Notes under the pieces: generated by a model
Database searches by the model: none
What the model saw: the letters and a program-made list of their open reading frames with translations, nothing else
What the model was told of the DNA's origin: nothing
Shown here: piece after piece, positions 26,597 to 35,783 of the stretch
Layout: the number at the start of each line of letters is the position of its first letter
How positions within the stretch are numbered: the first letter of the stretch is position 1
Source of the DNA: Adlercreutzia mucosicola DSM 19490
GTDB lineage: Bacteria; Actinomycetota; Coriobacteriia; Coriobacteriales; Eggerthellaceae
Direction: 5' to 3'
NCBI RefSeq assembly: GCF_000422625.1
Contig: NZ_AUGK01000005.1
Coordinates: 243,996-307,995 of the forward strand
Length of the DNA stretch: 64,000 nucleotides
Program-made: the position numbers and the translations under genes

Positions 26597-27316
26597 TTAG
26601 CGTGCGTCCCCCGCGGCTTGGCTGCGCACCGGCGCCGCCCAGCCCTCGGGAACCTCGTAGTCGTGACAGGTGTTGCAGTACATATAGGACTGGCCATGGG
26701 CCGTATGGCAGCTGCTGCAGTCGAGCCCGTAACCTTGATGGGAGTTATGGGGATTCACGCCCTCCTCGCCGCCCCAGTTCTCGGTGGCGGCCACCACCTC
26801 GCCCAGATCATGGCAGTCGGCCGTAGCGCACATTGATGTGTCGGCGCGCACGCCCACAGTGGCCAGCTTGCCGTCCTCGCCCAGGGCGAAGTCGCCGCGC
26901 ACCCACACCAGCGCCTCGCCGATCTGCTCGTCCAGCTTCGGCTCATGGCACTGAAGGCAGGTGGTGTCGGTCAACTGATGGGCGTAGGCCATCTGGGAAG
27001 GGTCGTCATAATAGCCCTCCACGTAGGCGTCCATGGGCTCGTGGCACACCGCGTTGCAGAACGACGGCTGCTCGTGCCATACCCAGAAGCCCGCGCCGGC
27101 CACCACGAGCACCGCTGCGACCACGCCGACCACGATCGGCCACTTCCGCCGCGCGCGCCGCGGGGCCGTCGCTGCCGTCGGGTCACCGGCATCGGCGGCA
27201 GCCGTGGCACCCGAGCCGACCGGCGCGCCCGTCGCATCCAAGGACGTCCCGGAGCCACCCGCATGCGCCTCCCCTGCGCCCCGCAGCGCGCCCGAGGATT
27301 TCTCTTCCTGACTCAT
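26597..27316 (-). CDS. Membrane-anchored multihaem cytochrome c (NapC/NirT-like) with two unusual haem sites
   Basis: The 239-residue protein has a cytoplasmic low-complexity tail (1-58), one membrane helix (59-80) and a haem domain. Haem motifs are CNAVCH (87-92, spacing CX3CH), CLQCH (120-124), CATADCH (163-169, spacing CX4CH), CSSCH (200-204) and CNTCH (214-218). One anchor helix with the haem domain outside is the NapC/NrfH/CymA plan for passing quinol electrons to periplasmic enzymes. The start at 27316 has GGAGG nearby at short spacing; upstream ATGs are possible. It is the first gene of the operon with the FMN lipoprotein and FAD reductase, so it should feed electrons to them. Confidence 0.85.
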   Translation of the reverse strand: MSQEEKSSGALRGAGEAHAGGSGTSLDATGAPVGSGATAAADAGDPTAATAPRRARRKWPIVVGVVAAVLVVAGAGFWVWHEQPSFCNAVCHEPMDAYVEGYYDDPSQMAYAHQLTDTTCLQCHEPKLDEQIGEALVWVRGDFALGEDGKLATVGVRADTSMCATADCHDLGEVVAATENWGGEEGVNPHNSHQGYGLDCSSCHTAHGQSYMYCNTCHDYEVPEGWAAPVRSQAAGDAR

Positions 27317-27437
27317 GATTCCTCCAATCATTCGTTCGTGCGGGACTGTTATTTCTTCATGAAAGTTTTCTTTTATTTTCATTCATGAACTTATTGGGGC
27401 GCAGCATAGCAGCGTTTTACCCGTATATCAAGGAAAT

Positions 27438-27480
27438 ATTGACGACTATCCCCTATACGTCAATTACTATCAAATTGATA
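27438..27480. promoter_or_regulatory. Divergent operator/promoter dyads between the cytochrome operon and the membrane-protein gene
   Basis: ATTGACG (27438-27444) and CGTCAAT (27458-27464) are exact inverted copies, and each reads as a -35-like TTGACG facing in opposite directions. On the minus strand TTGACG is 17 bp from AATATT. Just downstream, TATCAAATTGATA (27468-27480) is a perfect 13-nt palindrome. The AT-rich patch stands out in a GC-rich region between two divergent genes, which fits shared regulation. Confidence 0.5.
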
Positions 27481-27640
27481 ATTTATGGATATTGACTGAA
27501 GAAACAAAGGCGAGTATGGTTCACCTCAACAACCGCAAGACGAACTTGCGCAGCCATCGCGGCTGGGTCACCCCGCTGGCGCCGCACCCGTGCTCCAGCC
27601 GCGATGAGCTTTCCGTCCCATCGATCAAGGAGGGATCCCC

Positions 27641-28762
27641 ATGCTCTTCGACGTGTACGGCCCCAACGCCGCCTACCAATGGCTCGGCCTCGTGCTGGTG
27701 CTGGTGCTGCTCATCCTGCTGAACGAATTCGCCCGGCGCACCAAGGCCGGCGGCATGTTCATGTTCTTCGGCGTCTGCGGCGCCATGACCGTTTACTGCC
27801 TCGCCGTGGAGATCGGCGCGGCGGCCGGCGCCGAATGGGCGCTTTCCAACCCCACCCACACCGACATGAACAGCTGGTTCCACTACGCGAAGGTGTACGC
27901 CGCCACGGCCGGCTGCATCGGCTTTATGGCCCTGAAGTACTCCTGGGGCAAGATCGGCCGCTCCCACTGGTTCAAGGCCTTCCCCTTCGTCATCGTGGCC
28001 ATCAACATCCTCATTGCCGTGGTCAGCGACTTCGAGAGCGCGTTTCGCGCCTGGGGCACCACCTGGGTGTCCACCGAGGGCGTCACGCTCTACGGCGGCT
28101 GGCACAACGTGTTCAACGGCGTGGCCGGCATCATCAACATCGCGTGCATGACCGGCTGGTTCGGCATCTACATCTCGAAGAAGCGCCAGGACATGCTGTG
28201 GCCCGACATGACCTGGGTATTCATCATCGCCTATGACCTGTGGAACTTCTGCTACACCTACAACTGCCTGCCCACCCACTCTTGGTACTGCGGCGTGGCC
28301 CTGCTGCTGGCCCCCACCATCGCCGGCCTCATCTGGAACAAGGGCGGCTGGATCCAGAACCGCGCCTTCACGCTGTCCATGTGGTGCATGTTCTGCCAGA
28401 TGGTGCCCATGTTCGCCAACGACTCCATCTTCGCGGCGAACTCCGTGAACGACCCCAACGTGAATCTCGTGGTGTCGCTCCTGGCTCTGGGCGCTAACAT
28501 CGCCGCCTTCGCCTACATCATGTACCGCGCGAAGAAGCTCGGCGTGAACCCCTACAAGCAGGAAGTGTTCGTGGGCACCAAGGACTACGTGGCCGCCATG
28601 AAGCGCCGCGCCGCCACCCCCTACCTGCTGGAGACCGAACCCGCTTCCGCCACCCCGGCCGAGATCGCCGAGATGGTAGCCTACAACGAGCTGCCCACCG
28701 AGGGCAAGCCGGGCTACGTCTACGTCGCCGTCGAAGAAGTCAGCACCCCGCAGCGCAAATAG
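27641..28762 (+). CDS. Polytopic membrane protein (DUF5692-like)
   Basis: The 373-residue protein has about nine hydrophobic helices, beginning YQWLGLVLVLVLLILLNEFAR, then a soluble C-terminal tail of about 70 residues. Aromatic and polar residues are frequent (HSWYCG, WCMFCQM, FCYTYNC), but no known catalytic motif is seen. It resembles a family annotated as DUF5692 in Eggerthellaceae; I am moderately sure of that label. It is divergent from the cytochrome-FMN-FAD operon across an AT-rich regulatory patch, so it may transport the substrate or product of that reductase. An AAGGAGG site precedes the ATG. Confidence 0.72.
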   Translation: MLFDVYGPNAAYQWLGLVLVLVLLILLNEFARRTKAGGMFMFFGVCGAMTVYCLAVEIGAAAGAEWALSNPTHTDMNSWFHYAKVYAATAGCIGFMALKYSWGKIGRSHWFKAFPFVIVAINILIAVVSDFESAFRAWGTTWVSTEGVTLYGGWHNVFNGVAGIINIACMTGWFGIYISKKRQDMLWPDMTWVFIIAYDLWNFCYTYNCLPTHSWYCGVALLLAPTIAGLIWNKGGWIQNRAFTLSMWCMFCQMVPMFANDSIFAANSVNDPNVNLVVSLLALGANIAAFAYIMYRAKKLGVNPYKQEVFVGTKDYVAAMKRRAATPYLLETEPASATPAEIAEMVAYNELPTEGKPGYVYVAVEEVSTPQRK

Positions 28763-28793
28763 CTGCTCCTCCCAGCCGTTTCCATCCCCATGT

Positions 28794-28828
28794 CGAGGGC
28801 CCGCGACGTTCGCCGTCGCGGGCCCTCG
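28794..28828 (+). terminator. Strong GC hairpin after the DUF5692-like gene
   Basis: A 15-bp perfect stem, CGAGGGCCCGCGACG (28794-28808) with CGTCGCGGGCCCTCG (28814-28828), has a 5-nt loop. It is followed by CTGTTC, with no long T run. It lies 32 bp after the stop. Confidence 0.7.
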
Positions 28829-28910
28829 CTGTTCAGGAGCCCTCGTCACCGAAGGAAACCGCTCCTTCTGTCAGGCACTCGACCGCTAAGAGAGCGCCTC
28901 TGGAGGAGCC

Positions 28911-28934
28911 GGGGCGCTTCTCCGGAGGCGCCCC
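28911..28934 (-). terminator. Hairpin after the agmatinase-like gene
   Basis: GGGGCGC (28911-28917) pairs with GCGCCCC (28928-28934) around an inner CTCCGGAG. It lies 17 bp after the stop of the minus-strand gene at 28951. On the minus strand no T run follows. Confidence 0.5.
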
Positions 28935-28950
28935 TTTCCCACCCGACAGG

Positions 28951-29946
28951 CTAGCGGGACGCCATCCCCTTCGTCGCGAAGCAGATGGCGTCCAAGATGA
29001 GCTGCGCCGCATAGAGGGAAGTCTGGTTCGCCCAGTCATAGGGCGGCGATACCTCGCACACATCGAATCCGACGATGGGGCCCCGCGTCGCCACGGCACG
29101 GATGATCTCTCGCACCTGGTCGTACAGGAGACCGCCCGGTTGGGGCGAGCCGGTACCAGGGCAGATGGAGGGATCGAGACCGTCGATATCCACGGTGATG
29201 TAGTAGCAGGGCGCCTGGGGAATGAGGGAGCAAGCCGCCTCCGCGCCGTCACGGTGCACCTGGGGCGCCGGCACGAGCACGCTACCCCACTGGCGCGCAT
29301 CGGCGAAGGCGGTCGGCCCCGAACTGCCGAGCCCTCGCAGGCCGAACTGCACCATGGAGGTGATATGCGGCATCTCCGAGGCCCGCCGCATGGGCGAGCT
29401 GTGACTCTCCCGAAACTCACCGTAACTGTCCGTCCAATCCAGGTGAGCGTCCACCTGCACCACGCACAGGTCGCTAAAGCGGTCCAACGCACGGAAGATG
29501 GGGATGGGCGTGGCGTGGTCGCCGCCGATAACCACCGGCATCGCTCCGAGGTCAAGGACTTTTCGCACCGCCGTCTCCAAATTGCGGAAAGCCTGGTCGC
29601 TTCCGCAGGGACTCACGTCCACATCGCCGCAGTCGACGATGATCTGCCCCTCGTCGAGGAACATCTCGTCGAGCACCGGATCGTAAAGGCCCCGCAGCCC
29701 ATCGGCGTAGACGGTGGAGGCATCGCGCACCGCCCGCGGCGCCATGCGAGCCCCCGAGCGCGCACTCGTTCCCAGATCGTAGGGAAACCCGAGAACGGCC
29801 ACGTCGGCATCGCCCGGACGCAAGTCATCCAAACTCGGGCACAGCCGCACCTTCATGAAGGTGGCGATGCCCGCAAAGGGCAGATCGAAGAAGTTGCCGG
29901 GGTCGGTGGTGAAGGAAGTACTGGAATACCGCTCGTCAAAGGCCAT
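28951..29946 (-). CDS. Agmatinase / arginase-family ureohydrolase
   Basis: The 331-residue enzyme has the metal ligands of the ureohydrolase family: GGDHA (GGDHATP), DAHLD (VDAHLDWTD) and DIDGLDP. An N-terminal extension of about 30 residues precedes the LCPSLDDL region. It resembles agmatinase and related guanidino hydrolases (urea plus putrescine from agmatine), but the exact guanidino substrate cannot be read from sequence. The gene is alone on its strand, with a hairpin after the stop. The first ATG is used. Confidence 0.87.
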   Translation of the reverse strand: MAFDERYSSTSFTTDPGNFFDLPFAGIATFMKVRLCPSLDDLRPGDADVAVLGFPYDLGTSARSGARMAPRAVRDASTVYADGLRGLYDPVLDEMFLDEGQIIVDCGDVDVSPCGSDQAFRNLETAVRKVLDLGAMPVVIGGDHATPIPIFRALDRFSDLCVVQVDAHLDWTDSYGEFRESHSSPMRRASEMPHITSMVQFGLRGLGSSGPTAFADARQWGSVLVPAPQVHRDGAEAACSLIPQAPCYYITVDIDGLDPSICPGTGSPQPGGLLYDQVREIIRAVATRGPIVGFDVCEVSPPYDWANQTSLYAAQLILDAICFATKGMASR

Positions 29947-30172
29947 GGTGCCCTCGCTTTCCGCCCGTCGACATCGCCAGAGGGCCAGGTCTCACCTGAC
30001 GGGACAAGGGCGGCCCACCCACCCATCATTGCCGGAGGAGCCCGTGCCTGACGGAGCGAAGGCAGACCCGCTGATCGAGCCGGCCCCATTGTAGCCCGCC
30101 ACCACCGCGGGCACAAGCGGCCGCCCCGCGCAACGCCTCCCTTCCCCAGGCATTATCTTCAATGCATGAGCA

Positions 30173-30195
30173 ACTTCTCAAAAATTTTGAGAAGT
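30173..30195. promoter_or_regulatory. Perfect 23-nt dyad
   Basis: Arms ACTTCTCAAAA and TTTTGAGAAGT surround one central A. A related TTTTCAGAAGT follows at about 30216-30226. The AT-rich palindrome stands alone upstream of the agmatinase-like gene and could be an operator or a repeat fragment. Confidence 0.6.
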
Positions 30196-30360
30196 CGTGC
30201 CGTTGCATTCCCATATTTTCAGAAGTGTCACCCTGCGCGAGGAAGGGCGGTGAAAGCAGCAGCGGACGCAATCGATATCGTGCCCGATGCTCTGGCGCTG
30301 GTGGAGGATGTGTCAGCGGTCATCGCCCGCCGGGTTGGCCGGATTGAAATAAATATCGCC

Positions 30361-30531
30361 GAAAACGGCACTGGATTGCGAAAAGTACACGGCGCTCCTC
30401 CCAAATCGCTGGCACCCTTCCTGCGGGCAACGTTCCACCAGGGAAAACATCGGCAACGCTCAGGGGAAGTGGCACTGGATTGCGAAAAGCAGGCACCGCC
30501 CGTTTACTTTTCGCAATCCAGTGCCGTTTTC
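30361..30531. repeat. 171-bp element with perfect 27-nt inverted ends and a third internal copy
   Basis: The left arm (30361-30387) is an exact reverse complement of the right arm (30505-30531). The core GGCACTGGATTGCGAAAAG is repeated a third time, in left-arm orientation, at 30471-30489. It has no coding capacity and lies between the agmatinase-like gene and the ccm operon. The arms are identical, so the element is either recent or under structural constraint. Confidence 0.85.
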
Positions 30532-30773
30532 AGCGCCCGTCCCCCTGAAACCGGCACAACGCCATGAGTTTTGAGAGAAGAGCAGGGTACGACCGCAACA
30601 TATCCGATGACACTGCGACAGGAGGGCCCGTTCTGGGCGCTCGGCCTTTACCGGGCCTGGATCGTCGCGGCGTCCTGCAGCGGCGCGCTTGCCCCTTTTG
30701 GCTCCGACGCCGCTTCGCCCATTGACGCTATCTGGCTGTAGGGGCGAAAACAGAAGCGGGCGCGATCGACATC

Positions 30774-30795
30774 GCTCCCGCTTGGAAGCGGGAGC
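30774..30795 (+). terminator. Terminator-like hairpin
   Basis: GCTCCCGCTT (30774-30783) pairs perfectly with AAGCGGGAGC (30786-30795); on the plus strand TGGGTTTTAG follows. No plus-strand gene is seen upstream, so its target is unclear. It could also limit read-through after the ccm operon from the other side. Confidence 0.4.
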
Positions 30796-30932
30796 TGGGT
30801 TTTAGGGAGCCTGAGCCGGCTGCAATCATTGCGCATTGCCCGACTTTTGGCCAACATCGAGCGCGCGGACTGAGCACACGCTGGTCTTCGTGTGCCGCCA
30901 TCGCTCGAACGGGCCATGGCGGGCAAGCGGCT

Positions 30933-31124
30933 CTACTCCCCCTTCGCCTGCTGGTCGGCCACGGCCTCCTCCAGCAGCATGAGCTGGGCGGTGGCCTTCT
31001 TCGTACCGCGGAAGATGATGAGCACGTAGGCGAGCAGGGCCACCCACAAAAGCGCATAGGCCGCGATGATATAGGGGGCCGAAGGCAGGATGGTGGAATA
31101 GATATCGGCAAGAATGGGATTCAT
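30933..31124 (-). CDS. ccmD: CcmD-like small membrane protein
   Basis: The 63-residue protein has one membrane helix (about 17-39: YIIAAYALLWVALLAYVLIIF) and a charged C-terminal tail (KKATAQLMLLEEAVADQQ). Size, topology and position next to ccmC fit CcmD, which helps release haem-loaded CcmE from CcmABC. Sequence conservation in this family is weak, so the call rests mainly on context. It follows ccmC by nine bases. Confidence 0.72.
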   Translation of the reverse strand: MNPILADIYSTILPSAPYIIAAYALLWVALLAYVLIIFRGTKKATAQLMLLEEAVADQQAKGE

Positions 31125-31133
31125 GGCTATCTC

Positions 31134-31901
31134 CTAGCGTTCGTCATCGAGGGTTTCCTTGAGCGCGTCAACGCGCTGGGTGAGGCGCACCTGATTGAAG
31201 CGGGCGCGGTACAGGGCGAAGCCCACAAGCATCATGCCGAGCGCGCACAGGCCCACGCACAGGCCCATCTCGGGGCTCATGCCGCCCTCGCGCAGCACCA
31301 CCGGATGGATGGACGAGGGAATGAGCCGCGTGATCATGAAGCAGATGGGCACGTCGATAGTGGCGATGATAGCCACCACGGCGGCGAAGGTGGCGCGGCG
31401 CTCCGGCTCGTCCACCGAGCTTCTCAGCACGAAGTAGGCGATCACGATGAGCATGAGGATGAGGTAGGTGGTCAGGCGCGGCTCCCAGCTCCACCACACG
31501 CCCCACTCGAAGCGCGTCCACATCTCGCCGGTGATCATGGTGAGCACCACGAACAGCAGGGCGATTTCCAGGCAGATGCGCGAGCAGGTGTCGAAGCGCC
31601 GGTTCTTCGTCATGAGGAAGCGCACAGCGTAGTAGCACCCAAAGCCCAGGGCGAGAAACGACGTGATGGCCACGGGCATATGGAAGTAGAAGATCTTCTG
31701 GGACAGGAGCATCTTCTGGGACACCATCACATCCCCGATGAGCTCGGCGCCGTTCACTGTGGCACCGCCCACGGGGGCCACGTAGAAGAACGCCATGAGG
31801 AACCCGATGGTGGTCAGCACCGCACCCGCAATGAGCGCTGGTGCCACCAGCTTGTCGGGCCACTGCCCCGCCTCGGGCAGCTTCAACGTTTTACTTGACA
31901 C
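31134..31901 (-). CDS. ccmC: Haem-handling protein CcmC (cytochrome c maturation)
   Basis: The 255-residue protein has six membrane helices and the tryptophan-rich WWD-type motif (WGVWWSWEPRLTT, residues 133-145), which presents haem at the outer face. Two external histidines bracket it (YFHMPVA at about 74 and SSIHPVV at about 184). CcmC loads haem onto CcmE. It lies downstream of ccmB in the same direction after a 175-bp gap that contains an inverted-repeat element, so it may have partly separate transcription. Confidence 0.93.
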   Translation of the reverse strand: MSSKTLKLPEAGQWPDKLVAPALIAGAVLTTIGFLMAFFYVAPVGGATVNGAELIGDVMVSQKMLLSQKIFYFHMPVAITSFLALGFGCYYAVRFLMTKNRRFDTCSRICLEIALLFVVLTMITGEMWTRFEWGVWWSWEPRLTTYLILMLIVIAYFVLRSSVDEPERRATFAAVVAIIATIDVPICFMITRLIPSSIHPVVLREGGMSPEMGLCVGLCALGMMLVGFALYRARFNQVRLTQRVDALKETLDDER

Positions 31902-31960
31902 TCGTTCTCCTCTCTAAAATTATTTCCCATAGTACCGGTTGAGCATAAGTCAGCGAGGTT

Positions 31961-32052
31961 GCGACAGGTGCCTGCAATTCGCTTGAGGAGCGGCTGAGCG
32001 GCCTTCGTGCCGCGAAGGTAAGCTCTGAACGCGAAGGGCGGGTGCCTGTCGG
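31961..32052. repeat. 92-bp inverted-repeat element inside the ccm operon
   Basis: GCGACAGGTGCC... (31961-31982) and the reverse complement of ...GGTGCCTGTCGG (32031-32052) match at about 16 of 22 positions. An inner CCTTCG/CGAAGG hairpin sits between them (32002-32018). The element lies between ccmB and ccmC, where most neighbours overlap or touch, so it looks like an insertion into an operon. Confidence 0.6.
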
Positions 32053-32076
32053 AACCGCAGCATCAGGTCGTCTCCT

Positions 32077-32835
32077 TCAGTTGACCACGAAATCGTAGAG
32101 CACCCAGCTGGCGAGAATCATAACCACATCGTAGCCAGCGCCGAGCGCCAGCGAGGTGAGAAATCCGTCGGCGAACACATCGCCGCCCACGAGCGCGCAG
32201 GTGGTGGCCGACACGCAGGCGTACAGCAAGGGGAAGATCACAGGCACGAACAGCAGGGCCAGCATCACGTCCTTGCCGCGGGTGGCGGCAGTGATGGTGG
32301 ACAGCATGGTGCCGATGCCGGCGATGCCGATGCTGCCGAGCACGAGCGGCGCTACGAGCAGCCAGCCCGTCTCGGCCGGGGCCGCGAAGCTGGAGAAGAA
32401 CACCCAGTACAGCGGCACGGCGATCACTTCCACCAGCACAAGGAACACCAAATTCGACGTCGCCTTGGCCAGAAAGATCACACCGCGGTCGAGCGGCGCC
32501 AAAAGCAGGCCCTCCAAGCACCCGTTCTCGGTTTCCTTGGCAAACGAGCGGTTCAGGCCCAGAAGCGATGTGAACACCACGAGCGCCCACAGAAGGCCGC
32601 CGGACACTTCCAGAAACTCCGCCCCGGGACGGGCGAAGGACAGGGCCACGCCGAACACCACGATGACCAAGAAGGCGTAGATGCCCATGGACACCACCAT
32701 GTCCTTGGTGCGGAACTCCGCCTTCAGGTCCTTGGCGAGCAGGGTCTTGTACTGCGTCCAGGTGCTGGGAGCTTTGCAAAGAGTGCTTCTTGTCCCTCCG
32801 CGCTCAGCCGTGCGGCATTCCGATTCGCGTTCCAT
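32077..32835 (-). CDS. ccmB: Haem exporter permease CcmB
   Basis: The 252-residue protein has a cytoplasmic N-terminus of about 45 residues and six membrane helices. The core matches CcmB, with YKTLLAKDLKAEFRTKDMVVSMG at the start and NRSFAKETENGCLEGLLLAPLDRGVIFLAK in the first cytoplasmic loop (read with breaks). With CcmA it forms the ABC part that releases holo-CcmE. The start codon directly abuts the ccmA stop, so the two are translated in sequence. Confidence 0.92.
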   Translation of the reverse strand: MERESECRTAERGGTRSTLCKAPSTWTQYKTLLAKDLKAEFRTKDMVVSMGIYAFLVIVVFGVALSFARPGAEFLEVSGGLLWALVVFTSLLGLNRSFAKETENGCLEGLLLAPLDRGVIFLAKATSNLVFLVLVEVIAVPLYWVFFSSFAAPAETGWLLVAPLVLGSIGIAGIGTMLSTITAATRGKDVMLALLFVPVIFPLLYACVSATTCALVGGDVFADGFLTSLALGAGYDVVMILASWVLYDFVVN

Positions 32836-33545
<710 letters not shown>

Positions 33546-33549
<4 letters not shown>

Positions 33550-35780
33550 TTGCCCTCCCCCGCATCGGCCGCAGTAGCGGCAGCATCGGCCGCGCCAGCC
33601 TCCTCGGCCCCGGCGGCAGCGTCCCCCCCGGCCGTAGCGGCCAAGACACTCGTCGGCGCGTCATCGGCGTCGGCATCCTCGCGCTTGGAGGCACGCTTGG
33701 CGAACAGCGGGATGAGGCAGCCCACCATGAGCAGCCCGAAGCCCACCCACACAAAGGAGATGAGCGGGTTCACGCGCACGTCCATGGAATAGTCGCCCGC
33801 GTCGTTCACACCGCGGTACACCACGAACAAATCTTCCAGCGGGAAGCCAATGACACTCGCCTCCAGCTTCTGCTGCTGGGTGGCGCCCACCAGCTGCACG
33901 GCCGGATTCACCGTACCCACGAACTGGCCGTCCTTGTAGGCATCGAAGGTAAGGGCATAGCGCACGTTGCCGTTGCCCAGCTCGTCGATGGAGTTATCCT
34001 TGTACACCAGCTCGAAATCCTGAATGATGAAAGTGTCCGAAGTGCCGTCGGCCTCCTCGTCATAGGTCAAATACCCGGTGATCTCGGTCACGTACATCGC
34101 CGAGCCGATGAGGCCCACCAGGATGATGCCCATGGACGCGTGGGCCACCGAACCGCCGAACAGGGCGAGGCGACGGCGAATCTTCCCCGCCCCGACATGC
34201 TTCAGCGAGCGAACGGCCATGAACAGCGCGTTGAAGAACAGCAGGCTCGCCACGGCAAATCCCACCACGGCCAGACCGTTGTAGTACCACGGGGCGCCCT
34301 GCTCCAGCAGACCCTCGGCCGTGGTGCCGCCCATGGCGATCATGGCGTTGTAGCTGGGCAGCAGGTAGGTGGCGAAGTACACCATCAGCACGATGAACAG
34401 CAGAAGCGCGCACAGGCCGGGCACGCGGGCGGCGCGCCAGAAGGCCTTCTTGTCGGTGCGGCGCCAGCCCAGAAGCGGGCAGACGGCCAAAATGGCCAGG
34501 TACGCGACGCCAAGCGGCCGGGCGATAGCGTTGTAGGTGCCCGCCGACAGCGACTGGCCGCCGAAGGGCAGCCAGCTCGGCAGGGCCGAGGACACGGTCA
34601 TGTAGGCCAAAAGCACGGCGAACACCACCATGATCAGGTTGTTCACGTAGTAGGCCGCCTCCTTCGACATCATGGACTCGATGTCGTCGTCGGCCGCGTT
34701 CACCGCGCCGAAGCTGCGACGGCGCAGCAACAGCCCCACAATGCCGGCCAGAAGCGACAGCACGATAAGGGCACCGAACATCACGAGCGACACCGGGTCG
34801 CCCTCGAAGGCATGCACCGACTGCACGAGGCCCGAGCGGGTGATGAAGGTGCCGAGTACCACGAAGCAGAAGGTGAGGCAGGCGCAGAACACGCTCCAGC
34901 GCTTGAAGGCGCCGCGCTGGCGGTACACGGTGAAGGAGTGGATGAGCGCCACGCCCACAAGCCACGGCAGCAGACTCGCGTTCTCCACCGGGTCCCAGCC
35001 CCAGTAGCCGCCCCAGCCGAGCACCACGTAGGCCCACACGGCCCCCAGGCCGATGCCGATGCCCAGCAGAAGCCAGGAGAACATGAGGTAGCTCGTGGAA
35101 CGGTTCACCCACAGGGCCGAGTCGTCGTTCACGATAAGGGCCGCTACGGCGTAGGCAAAGGGAATAGTCAGGCCCGCGTAGCCGATGAACAGCGTCGGCG
35201 GGTGGATGGCCATGGCCCAGTGCTCCAAAAGGGCGTTCATGGAGCGGGCCGAGGCCATGGTCGACAAGGCGCCGTCCTCGCTGAAGAACCGGGCGTCGGT
35301 CACGAGGAAGGGCATGTTGCTCTCGGAGAACAGCAGCACCGACACGAAGGCGGTCAGCACGAGCTGGGAGATGCACAGCGCGCCGTTGTCGAGCGGACGC
35401 GCATCCTTGCGGGTGGCGAACACCAGCATCGCGTTGAACACGGCGATGAGCCAGGCCCAGAACAGAAGCGACCCCTGGCGCCCCGCCCACAGGCCCGCCA
35501 GCTTGTACAGCCACGCCTCGGGGCTCGTAGAATTCGAGCGGTTGTCCAGCACGTACTGGATGGAATTGTCGCCGGTGAAGAAGCACCACACGAGCACGGC
35601 GCAGCATACCGTGAGCGCCGCGGCCGTGAGCACCGCGGCCACGCGACCGCCCCAAGCGAGGGTCTCGGCGCGCTCGAAGGAGCGCTTCTTGTGCAGCAGA
35701 TGGGCCACCCCGAGGCACAGGATGGAGATGACGCAGCCCGCGAAAGCGACGAGCAGCCCCAGAAGTCCGATCATCGACAT
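33546..35780 (-). CDS. ccmF: Cytochrome c haem lyase CcmF
   Basis: The 744-residue polytopic protein has about 14-15 helices, the conserved WGGYWGWDPVENASLLPWL motif (about 256-274) and the external histidine in WAMAIHPPTLFIGY. CcmF joins haem to apocytochrome CXXCH sites. The C-terminal 70 residues are an Ala, Asp and Glu-rich cytoplasmic tail. In canonical System I CcmF works with CcmH and CcmG; none is encoded in this operon. It overlaps ccmA by four bases and follows ccmE by three. Confidence 0.95.
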
Positions 35781-35783
35781 GGC

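Larger units (their letters stand above)
29947..30932. other. 986-bp intergenic region with repeats and hairpins, no gene supported
   Basis: The gap holds a perfect dyad (30173-30195), a 171-bp inverted-repeat element (30361-30531) and several GC hairpins (for example 30774-30795 and 30874-30895). Short open frames run through the repeats but have no ribosome site and no protein-family features, so none is called. Confidence 0.7.

Noticed and set aside
30166..30567. 133-codon open frame in the agmatinase-ccm gap
   Set aside because: It runs through the 171-bp repeat element, has no ribosome site and no family features.
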